Source: JABDGV01 sp964577935 (GTDB lineage: Bacteria > Chlamydiota > Chlamydiia > Chlamydiales > FEN-1388). From it: a stretch of 64,000 nucleotides of DNA. This document shows, piece after piece, positions 16,437 through 24,159 of the stretch. The DNA lies in NCBI GenBank assembly GCA_964577935.1, contig CAZOAJ010000008.1:1-64000 (forward strand), written 5' to 3'. Within the stretch, counting starts at the first letter, position 1; each line of letters begins with the position of its first letter. The position numbers and the translations under genes were made by a program. Below the pieces are notes generated by a model. The model was not told where the DNA came from and did not search any database. It saw nothing but the letters and a program-made list of their open reading frames with translations.

Positions 16437-17240
16437 TTACTCCTGCCTTTTGGCCACTCTAAAGGCCTCAGCCGAGAGATGGAAGAAAATGAGGAGGGGA
16501 ATCGAAAAAAATGCCGAAAGAAAAAGAGATCTTGAAATCCAGCTTAAAAACCATACAGGACTCGTTTCATACAAAGTAAATGCCCCGGAAAAAATGAGCG
16601 CGACTATTGAAAAGGCACTCAAAACGATCAATGGAAGAAGAGCTATAAAAAAGTAGACAACTTTAGTCAATTGAATATCTCTTATACGCCTTAAGAAGCT
16701 ATCAATAATCTGAAGAGGCCTTTTCGAGGTAAGAGCAAACTCCGGAACAAGAACAAATAGAAGAAAAACACCTCCGATTAATAAACCCACCCGAGCAAAT
16801 GAAATAGCGAGTCCGATAAATGCAAACAATGCCGCCCAAAAATCACCTAGAATAGGAAGTTCCGTCAATAAAGCATCGAATGCGGCTAGAAGCCATAAAA
16901 GCAACATTGCACAAGGAAATACCATAAAAATTGCAAAGGATGCCATCGATTGATCAAAGGTATCTTTGAAGGCCTCTCCTGTTGAGATCGCTTTATTTTG
17001 GCAATAACGTACATACGAACGAATAAGAGGAACACCTACAAATGCTAAAAGAGGCAATGCACAGGAACCAATAAAGATAAGCAGCCCAAAACCAATCCAA
17101 TTCATATTGTCAATTGCAAGCATGACGCCAACAATTCGAGAAAAAAGGATTACAAAACAAGCCATCATTGCGACAAACCAAGAGCCGAGCCGAAAAGATC
17201 CCTTAGCTGATCGTATAAAATTTGATTGAATGTCTTTCAT
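16437..17240 (-). CDS. polytopic membrane protein of unknown function
   Basis: The 267 residues contain about five to six long hydrophobic segments, including WFVAMMACFVILFSRIVGVM, FGLLIFIGSCALPLLAFVGV, FAIFMVFPCAMLLLWLLAAF, VGLLIGGVFLLFVLVPEFAL and VYFFIALLPLIVLSAFSIVA. The N-terminus is short and cytoplasmic. No conserved motif that would name a transporter or enzyme is visible. It lies downstream of citrate synthase on the same strand, 110 bases away, across a region with a 9-bp inverted repeat, so it may have its own promoter. It converges with the LRR gene with a 14-base gap. Confidence 0.7.
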   Translation of the reverse strand: MKDIQSNFIRSAKGSFRLGSWFVAMMACFVILFSRIVGVMLAIDNMNWIGFGLLIFIGSCALPLLAFVGVPLIRSYVRYCQNKAISTGEAFKDTFDQSMASFAIFMVFPCAMLLLWLLAAFDALLTELPILGDFWAALFAFIGLAISFARVGLLIGGVFLLFVLVPEFALTSKRPLQIIDSFLRRIRDIQLTKVVYFFIALLPLIVLSAFSIVALIFSGAFTLYETSPVWFLSWISRSLFLSAFFSIPLLIFFHLSAEAFRVAKRQE

Positions 17241-17303
17241 ATATTTTCCTTAAACCGCCTACCTACACCTCTACATACACTCGAATATGCCTCTACTGAT
17301 ACC

Positions 17304-17351
17304 AGATTAGAGATAAAAGTAGCTAAAAAATAGCACATAACCCTCTAATCT
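17304..17351 (-). terminator. weak hairpin after citrate synthase
   Basis: CTCTAATCT (17343-17351) and AGATTAGAG (17304-17312) are perfect 9-bp complements, starting at the stop codon of the citrate synthase gene. The 30-base loop holds a small inner stem GCTA/TAGC around a T run. It could end or attenuate the mdh-gltA transcript. Confidence 0.35.
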
Positions 17352-18526
17352 CAACCTGAAAGCGTTGGATCATTCAAGTACAGATATTGAGGACGAACTA
17401 TCGGGGTTCCTTTTCCATTTCTAGCTTCCACTCTTTCATAAAGAATTTGCCTGGAAATACCAACACAACGAGCTGCTCCAAATAAAAGAGGAAGAAATTG
17501 AGGAAAATCAAATCCTGCCGCTGAAAGCATTACTCCAGAAATAGCATCAACGTTTGGATAGGGATCATGGACCTTTTCCATTTCTTTGAGGAGTGCAGAG
17601 CCGACATCTTTAAGCTGAATCGCGAGCCGGACTGAGGGATTTTTGGGAAAGTGATGCGCTACAAACTCGTATAATAGCGTAGCACGTGGATCTTGAACGC
17701 GTAGTACTGCATGACCAAATCCATAAATAAGCTTTCCGCTATTCAATCGCTTGATGAGATAGTCTTTAAGCTCTTCATTTGTTGGGGTAAACCCCGTCTC
17801 TTCTTGAATTTCCTGTAGCTGCTGTAAACAATCTTGATTTGCTCGACCATGCCTTGGACCATCTAGAGCAAGCATAGCGCTTGCCAAAGATCCATACATA
17901 TCTTCAAGTCCAGATGCTACTGCTTTGCCCACAAATGTCGATAGATTCCCCCCACCATGATCAAAATGCAGAAGGAGAAATAGTCGAAGAGCCTCCTTAA
18001 GTTCCGCTTTAACCTGAAATGGCAGCGACATAGCAGCAAGCATTCGATCTTCGTAATCATCTTCAGATAGAGATGAATCTTTAGTTTCCTCCCATCCTGA
18101 AACATGCGCCATAACTAAACCTGCCAAAAGCGGTGCTTTTGCAACGATATTGAGGCAATCATCCCACCATGAATCCGTCTTGTTCAACATCCCATCGAGA
18201 AGTAATGCTCCAGCAAACAGCTTCAACGGCTCCCCTTTTTTTGGCAGAGATCGTATTTGGTCACAAACACTAGGTTCAATATATGCCCGTTTTTTTATGT
18301 CGTTTGAGAATTGAAGCTTTTCGTCCGAAGTGGGCCGCCTTCCATATATCAATAGATAAATAACCTCCTCAAGGCTGTATCCTGCCAAATCATGTACAGC
18401 AATACCAGAATAATAAAGCCCTTTTTCTGGATGGACATATGAGGTAGGACAATATCCAACAGGATACCCACGAAGCCCGGTCTCTAAATTATCTTTAGAG
18501 ATTGTAAAAAGTATTTCATCGCTCAT
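17351..18526 (-). CDS. gltA: citrate synthase
   Basis: A 391-residue citrate synthase that condenses acetyl-CoA and oxaloacetate to open the TCA cycle. Seen are the small N-terminal domain, the GPRHGRANQDCLQQL segment with the first active-site His, the second catalytic His in GFGHAVLRVQDPRA and the Asp region DPYPNVDAISGVML. The wording around HGRANQ and NVDAISG is closer to the mitochondrial-like branch than to E. coli GltA. It lies 15 bases after mdh, so malate to citrate steps are encoded together. Chlamydiaceae lack this enzyme, while environmental chlamydiae have a complete cycle, which supports the lineage assignment. Confidence 0.95.
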   Translation of the reverse strand: MSDEILFTISKDNLETGLRGYPVGYCPTSYVHPEKGLYYSGIAVHDLAGYSLEEVIYLLIYGRRPTSDEKLQFSNDIKKRAYIEPSVCDQIRSLPKKGEPLKLFAGALLLDGMLNKTDSWWDDCLNIVAKAPLLAGLVMAHVSGWEETKDSSLSEDDYEDRMLAAMSLPFQVKAELKEALRLFLLLHFDHGGGNLSTFVGKAVASGLEDMYGSLASAMLALDGPRHGRANQDCLQQLQEIQEETGFTPTNEELKDYLIKRLNSGKLIYGFGHAVLRVQDPRATLLYEFVAHHFPKNPSVRLAIQLKDVGSALLKEMEKVHDPYPNVDAISGVMLSAAGFDFPQFLPLLFGAARCVGISRQILYERVEARNGKGTPIVRPQYLYLNDPTLSG

Positions 18527-18541
18527 GACTATATCCTGTTA

Positions 18542-19516
18542 TCAATAATTCGGACCAAGCAGGTGACGAACGGCATCTCTCTCTTCTACGAGCTCGCTTT
18601 CAGTTTTTCTTAAATAGGATTCGAGCCAGGAAGGAGGCTTGATTTCAGAATGAACCTGAATAGCTCCTGATGCATTTGTCATACAAGGAAAGGAAAACAC
18701 AAGATCTTCTCGAATTCCAAATGGATTCTTTTTTGATGATATTCCCGAGGAGTAAAAATATCCTGCTCCAGATGTGGTAATAAGATCCTTCATAGCAACA
18801 AGAGCTGCATTTGCCGCAGATGCAGCTGACGATTTACCGCGTGCCTTTATCACCTCTGCCCCGCGCTTTTGTACGAATGGCATAAGATCTTCTTCTATAA
18901 ACTCTCTGCTACATAGGTATTTAGTCATTAGGTGAGTTGGATCAACCACTTGTGATGTCGAATGATTTCCCCAAATTACCACCCCAGCGGCATCTTTGAG
19001 TTCTATGCTTTTTTTGCGAGCAACGTAGGATTCTGCTCGAATTTGATCAAGGCGAGTCATAGAACAAAAAGTAGCTTCAGGAAGATCCAAAGCCCAACTT
19101 TGAGCTATTAAGCAGTTTGTATTGCAAGGATTTCCAACTACCAAAACCTTTATTTTTTTATCAGCGACTGTGTTGATAACCTTACCTTGTTGGGTAAAAA
19201 TTTGAGCATTGGCTTCAAGGAGGTCCCTTCTTTCCATGCCTGCTGAGCGAGGTTTTGCTCCCACAAGAAGAGCTGAATTTGCCCCTTCAAAGGCTTGATA
19301 TGGATCACTTGTTACCTGTATCCTCTTGAGCTTGTAGAATCCGCAATCTTGAATTTCATACTCGAGCCCCTTAAGTTGCCCCTCAAATTCAGGAATATCC
19401 AATAATCGTAAATCAACTTCATCACTGCCAAAAAGTCCGCCAGAGGCAATTTGAAAAATTAAACTGTAGGCAATATTTCCTGCAGCGCCTGTTACAACAC
19501 ATCTTTGTACTGTCAT
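18542..19516 (-). CDS. mdh: malate dehydrogenase
   Basis: A 324-residue NAD-dependent malate dehydrogenase of the cytosolic-type group. The frame extends to a TTG at 19570, but the ATG at 19516 puts MTVQRCVVTGAAGNIAYSLI, the dinucleotide-binding loop, at the N-terminus as in relatives. Substrate-binding motifs follow: VGAKPRSAGMERRDLLEAN with the catalytic-loop Arg, VVGNPCNTNCLIA, TRLDQIRAESYVA and WGNHSTSQV with the catalytic His. It precedes citrate synthase and supplies oxaloacetate for it. A 218-base region separates it from the divergent lipase-like gene. Confidence 0.95.
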   Translation of the reverse strand: MTVQRCVVTGAAGNIAYSLIFQIASGGLFGSDEVDLRLLDIPEFEGQLKGLEYEIQDCGFYKLKRIQVTSDPYQAFEGANSALLVGAKPRSAGMERRDLLEANAQIFTQQGKVINTVADKKIKVLVVGNPCNTNCLIAQSWALDLPEATFCSMTRLDQIRAESYVARKKSIELKDAAGVVIWGNHSTSQVVDPTHLMTKYLCSREFIEEDLMPFVQKRGAEVIKARGKSSAASAANAALVAMKDLITTSGAGYFYSSGISSKKNPFGIREDLVFSFPCMTNASGAIQVHSEIKPPSWLESYLRKTESELVEERDAVRHLLGPNY

Positions 19517-19734
19517 AAATAATTTGATTAAATGAAGCTCTCTTTTTGCTGATTTGATGATTTCCCACAAGTCAATACCGATTGATCCATACCTATCTGA
19601 TGATTGGCAATGATGACAATAAATTTATTTAATATTACTTTCATCGATTTAGCTTTTTAGCTATAGAGATGAGTGAAACCTATATTATTTAGATATTTAA
19701 AGCAGCAGGAGTTGGCTTTTTAAGGAGGCACCAA

Positions 19735-22650
19735 ATGAGCTTAGATGTAGACATATCAAGATTAATTTACAGAACCGACGATAACTCATACCAATTTCAA
19801 CTTCCTCATGAAAACAACCAAGTTCATAATAATCTTACTCAAAAGCATGGCATCAAACGATTTCAGATCATAACACCAAGTGAATTCCAAGGTAAATTTG
19901 GGTATTGCCTTACCGAAAAAGTATGTGCGTGGCTCTGGAGAAATCAGGAAGATTTAACCTATGAAATGCTCCAAGAAGGCCTAGATTTAAATATCGATAG
20001 AAATATTCCCGCAATTGGAGGCAGGTGGAGCGTTAAAGTAGACAATCAGAAAAGCTGGTGGTCTTCAATTGCTTACTATATCCCATTGCTTAAGACCGTT
20101 GAATCTCATGAAGAGGTGAAATTGGTCGTGACCCAGAACCAAGCTTCCTCATCCTATCTGAGTGCTTTTTCATCTCCACCCAAAAATGCAATTTCAGACA
20201 ATGAATTTCGTGATATCTGTATTAGCCCTAGAAAAATAGATACTCAAGGACCTGCAATTCAAAGAATTTATTCAAAACCCTTCGAAGATGCATTTACAAA
20301 TCTCAGCACAGAATGTCTACAAAAATTAGAGCCTGTCTGGGTTCACGGAGTTGAAAATAAAGGAAAGTACCGACTTATAGCCCTTGATAATTCGATTTCT
20401 ATCGAGGAACTCCATGAAAACAATATAGGCTATACTGAAGAGGAATTTAAACAGGGTAATCGAAGAACTGTTTCCATGTTTAAAGAGTATCTTATCCGTG
20501 AATTTGGTATTCGTGTTGTCGATTATTTCCAATATGCCTATCAGATCTCCTTCGATAGTATGATTAAAGCCGGATCTCCCCTTCTTCCAGATCATGTTTT
20601 TAAGTCAAATATCGGTGTTTTGAATGTTGAAATGCAGGACATTGACTTTCTCTATAAAAAACTAAAAGATCTTAAAATGGAGCTATCTAGCTCAAAGAAA
20701 ATGCCTTATGAACCGATCACTAACCTCTTCAAGAATGAAAGTAAGATTGGTTCCTCGGACGATCAATTTTCAATCAGGGAACTTCGAGGACTGATACGAG
20801 GAGTACAAGCACATCTTAACATTGAAACAGTACCTACTCTCGAGGAGACTGAAAAATACTTAATTCAACTTTTAGAGAATGAACCTGATACAGCTTCTTC
20901 TTTAAGCGTGGAGGCCTTTAACGCTATAAACGCCATGATTAGACCAACTCATGACGAAATAAAAAAGGCCTTTACAGGAAGAGAGATTATAGACCGTGCA
21001 ATTATGGGCTTTCACACGATGGGAGATAAAGATATAGCCGATCCTTGCCGTGATATGTTTGAATGGCTGCACACATATAAGGAGATCCAAAGCACTGAAA
21101 GTCTAAAAGTATGCATAGAACGATATGCACATATTTTAGCAAAGAAATCCCCCTACAGAATTCGACTAGCCCCAAAGCCATCAGATGCAGTCCCAAGCGA
21201 TAACTCACCCTCTTCTTCCAGTTCAAGCGCCCCTGAAATTGGAGAACTCATATCATGCGATGTCAGTAGCGCAAACAACGAGACTCCAAAAGTACTGTGG
21301 TATACAGGTCTTTTAGTCCCAGGACCAAAGAAAAAGGATGGTACCGAAATTTGGTATCGAGTTGATGCCTTTATTGATGATAACGAAGGAAACGTAAACT
21401 ACGTACTTCTTCCTGCATGCGACAACTACCTGGATGATAACAATCAACCATATCCGATGATCAAGTTGTATAGAAGCACAGCAAGCAATAAAAATGCTTT
21501 AAGCTGGTACGATTCAATCCAAGCAGATCTAAATCCAGATTCGCCTGGATCTTTAAATCCTGAAGCTGCCTACGAATATGAAAAGCTTTATTTTGACGAG
21601 AGAACAATCCCCGTGTGGGTTGGATATCTCATTTCTGCCCAGCGCCATAAAAGTGCACTAAAACAAGCAGAGTCCAGTAATCTTGATCACGTACTTTTAG
21701 AAACTATTAAGACAAAATATCAAAAAGACTACAAACTCGCCCTTGATTATTATATCGAACAACTTCAACTGAACGCCTCAAAACACCCTGAGAAGGGAGA
21801 AAAATCACAAGCTCTTCTCAAGGAGCTCTCCGAAACTCCATCTTCTGGGGCATTTGATTCAAAGAATTATGAAAGTGTTTTCGATCGCATTGATGAATAT
21901 CTCTATAAAGAAGCGGATGAGACGAAAGAGTTACCCATTTATAAAAATAACCAAGGCATACTTTTTGCAGGACACAGCCTTGGAGGTGCATTAGCACAAC
22001 ATGGCATGTATTATTTTGGAGCACGAAGAAAGCGTATTCCATGCCCAGGATTTAATTTTACATGCTATACAAGCCATGCTCCCGCAATAGCAGGATATAA
22101 GAATGCTGAATACATGGCTTTTGGAAGAACTCATCGAGCGCTCTTCAAGCATCTTCAAATTTCATGCATACACGAGTTCCAGTTTGAAAAAGATGATATT
22201 ATTCCTAAAGCCGGTGAAGACCATCTAGGAGCAAATTACTACAAAACCGTTAAAGACCATTCTTGGTTGCAGCAAAATATTTTTGTATTTTCACCTCTAC
22301 CCACCGCAACAAGCCTAGACATAACTACAGCACCAGTTCATGGCCGAAAAACAGGATTAGCAAAACCAAATGATGTTAAGATTGTTTCTCTTTCACCAAA
22401 GCAATTAGCTGAATTTGATGGTTCATACTTTCCAAGTAGTTTTGTTAATAACGCTTTTGGCTGTGGAATATTGCGAAGTAAACAGCTGATTGAGTTTACA
22501 AGGAGGAATTCCGGAACCTTTCTTATACCTATTTTGAAGCTTGTAGAATTGTTTTACACAAACAAAGCAGCTAATAAAGCTCGTGATAACAAAGGGGTCC
22601 TATCTAGAAGTTTTTTACATAGGTCAACACAACCTAGCTCCGCAATTTAA
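19735..22650 (+). CDS. large protein with a class 3 lipase-like domain
   Basis: A 971-residue protein. The only recognisable domain is near the C-terminus: FAGHSLGGALAQHGMYYF with the nucleophile elbow Ser748, then a candidate Asp (820 or 821, in FEKDDIIPK) and a His (830 or 842), in the order of alpha/beta-hydrolases of the lipase 3 family. The first 740 residues match nothing I know and have no signal peptide; the segment 490-510 is a Ser-rich linker. The start is secure: AAGGAGG six bases before ATG 19735, one of the best ribosome binding sites here. The 3' end overlaps the convergent holB by 17 bases. A secreted phospholipase-like effector is possible but is inference. Confidence 0.75.
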   Translation: MSLDVDISRLIYRTDDNSYQFQLPHENNQVHNNLTQKHGIKRFQIITPSEFQGKFGYCLTEKVCAWLWRNQEDLTYEMLQEGLDLNIDRNIPAIGGRWSVKVDNQKSWWSSIAYYIPLLKTVESHEEVKLVVTQNQASSSYLSAFSSPPKNAISDNEFRDICISPRKIDTQGPAIQRIYSKPFEDAFTNLSTECLQKLEPVWVHGVENKGKYRLIALDNSISIEELHENNIGYTEEEFKQGNRRTVSMFKEYLIREFGIRVVDYFQYAYQISFDSMIKAGSPLLPDHVFKSNIGVLNVEMQDIDFLYKKLKDLKMELSSSKKMPYEPITNLFKNESKIGSSDDQFSIRELRGLIRGVQAHLNIETVPTLEETEKYLIQLLENEPDTASSLSVEAFNAINAMIRPTHDEIKKAFTGREIIDRAIMGFHTMGDKDIADPCRDMFEWLHTYKEIQSTESLKVCIERYAHILAKKSPYRIRLAPKPSDAVPSDNSPSSSSSSAPEIGELISCDVSSANNETPKVLWYTGLLVPGPKKKDGTEIWYRVDAFIDDNEGNVNYVLLPACDNYLDDNNQPYPMIKLYRSTASNKNALSWYDSIQADLNPDSPGSLNPEAAYEYEKLYFDERTIPVWVGYLISAQRHKSALKQAESSNLDHVLLETIKTKYQKDYKLALDYYIEQLQLNASKHPEKGEKSQALLKELSETPSSGAFDSKNYESVFDRIDEYLYKEADETKELPIYKNNQGILFAGHSLGGALAQHGMYYFGARRKRIPCPGFNFTCYTSHAPAIAGYKNAEYMAFGRTHRALFKHLQISCIHEFQFEKDDIIPKAGEDHLGANYYKTVKDHSWLQQNIFVFSPLPTATSLDITTAPVHGRKTGLAKPNDVKIVSLSPKQLAEFDGSYFPSSFVNNAFGCGILRSKQLIEFTRRNSGTFLIPILKLVELFYTNKAANKARDNKGVLSRSFLHRSTQPSSAI

Positions 22651-23533
22651 GAAGAACTGTTAGAGCGCTTGAAAGGGACATCCCTGCTTCAAGCGCTTTA
22701 ATGGCTTCTTGGAACGCACCGTCTTTACCGAATGTTTTCCCAAAAATGCCATGGATCGTGCACGACCTACCAGAGTCAAGAATCCTCTCTTCATATTTTA
22801 GCCAGAGATACTCAAGGACCTTGCGCCCTCGTTCTTGACCGAGTTGCACAACTGTGCCTTCTATTTCCGAATCAATATCATCGCGCAAGTGTTTTGGTAG
22901 ATTTTCTATATCATTTGCAATGAGCTGTTTTCTTCTTTCACGTTCTTCTTGAACTTCCTGGTCAATCGCCTTCGAAAGAGTAGAAATAGACTCTTGAGCG
23001 GTTTGTAGATCTTGACTCCAAAAGTCACTTAGACACGCAGCCTTCAATATAAACTGATCATCTTCAAGAAGCGATTTTGTCGAAGTTCGAACCAATTGAC
23101 TTCTTGACCGTATCGTTGGAAGCATCTTTTCGACTTCAGTCGTTGTGAGTACAAATAATACTTCGCCCTCGGGCTCTTCGAATATTTTTAATAAAGCATT
23201 AGATGCAGATGGAAGCATTCTTTCAGCATTATGAATAAGCACCACTCTTCTTGCCCCTTCAAAAGGACAAAAGGAGAGTTCTTGAATTAAGTTTCGGATA
23301 GATTGTATCGAGTGTAAAGAAGCTTTGCCCTGACAGTGCAATTGGAGAAAATCTGGAGAAGATAAAAGATGAGAGCCTTCCAGACTAAGCCAACACTCAG
23401 CAAGTCTTAAAGACTGCTGTTCAAGGATTTTATGTGAACGATTGCATAGAATAAGAAGGTGATGACAAGAGTTTTTTCTAATTGCCTGCAATACCCGTTC
23501 AATCGGGTCTTTCATACCAATGAGATCATTCAT
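22634..23533 (-). CDS. holB: DNA polymerase III delta' subunit
   Basis: The 299-residue protein has the clamp-loader AAA+ core of delta': IRNLIQELSFCPFEGARRV, VVLIHNAERMLPSASNALLK and IFEEPEGEVLFVLTTTE, then the arginine-finger-like TIRSRSQLV. A functional Walker A motif is not visible, as usual for delta', which regulates the loader without hydrolysing ATP. The C-terminal half is helical. Its start overlaps the end of tmk by four bases, the same pairing as in many bacteria and in Chlamydia (CT187-CT188). The stop lies inside the 3' end of the opposing lipase-like gene. Confidence 0.9.
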   Translation of the reverse strand: MNDLIGMKDPIERVLQAIRKNSCHHLLILCNRSHKILEQQSLRLAECWLSLEGSHLLSSPDFLQLHCQGKASLHSIQSIRNLIQELSFCPFEGARRVVLIHNAERMLPSASNALLKIFEEPEGEVLFVLTTTEVEKMLPTIRSRSQLVRTSTKSLLEDDQFILKAACLSDFWSQDLQTAQESISTLSKAIDQEVQEERERRKQLIANDIENLPKHLRDDIDSEIEGTVVQLGQERGRKVLEYLWLKYEERILDSGRSCTIHGIFGKTFGKDGAFQEAIKALEAGMSLSSALTVLLKLRS

Positions 23534-24159
23534 AAAATAGGCTGTATAGCGTATTGTGCACTTATAAAAATTTGATCGGGCGTTTGATCTGCATTAAGTA
23601 CATGAATTCTCTTTTGATGAGCTTTAGCAAGTGCAAGAAAAGCAGATCTAACATCTTCGTGAAACTTAAGACCCTCTGCTTCAAAGCGGTTATTCTCTTC
23701 AATACGAGACCCTATTCTCTCAAAGGCTTTAGAAACTGGACAATCAAGCAAAAGAGTCAAGTCAGGAACTAGAGATTGTTTATCGTAAATACTTTTCCAC
23801 ACTTGTTCAATATATCCTATACCAAGTCCTCGTACTTGGCCTTGATAGACAAGCGTAGAATCCATAAAACGATCACAAAGAACCCATTGTCCACGCTCAA
23901 GGGCTGGTCGTATTACTGTCTCAATATGCTGTATTCTCGAAGCAAGAAAGAGAAGAAGCTCGGCTCTATGGTCAATAACTTCGGCTTGATAATGGAGAAG
24001 GAGAGCTCGTACCTGCTCTCCAAAAGGTGTTCCACCTGGCTCTCGTGTAAGATATACTTTGATACCTTGAGACTCAAGCCATGTTTTTAAAGAGGTGATG
24101 AGTGTAGACTTTCCTACCCCCTCACCTCCTTCTATCGTAATAAATCGACCTCTACTCAT
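23530..24159 (-). CDS. tmk: thymidylate kinase
   Basis: Phosphorylates dTMP to dTDP. The P-loop FITIEGGEGVGKSTL, the DRX-type LTREPGGTPFGEQVR, WVLCDRFMDSTLVYQG and the LID-like region after LLLDCPVSKAFERIGSR identify it. The frame is open to TTG 24177 and also offers ATG 24174; I prefer ATG 24159 (MSRGRFITIEG), which places the P-loop at the normal distance and overlaps the gyrA end by only eight bases. Length 209 residues is typical. Part of the gyrB-gyrA-tmk-holB unit. Confidence 0.93.
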   Translation of the reverse strand: MSRGRFITIEGGEGVGKSTLITSLKTWLESQGIKVYLTREPGGTPFGEQVRALLLHYQAEVIDHRAELLLFLASRIQHIETVIRPALERGQWVLCDRFMDSTLVYQGQVRGLGIGYIEQVWKSIYDKQSLVPDLTLLLDCPVSKAFERIGSRIEENNRFEAEGLKFHEDVRSAFLALAKAHQKRIHVLNADQTPDQIFISAQYAIQPIL

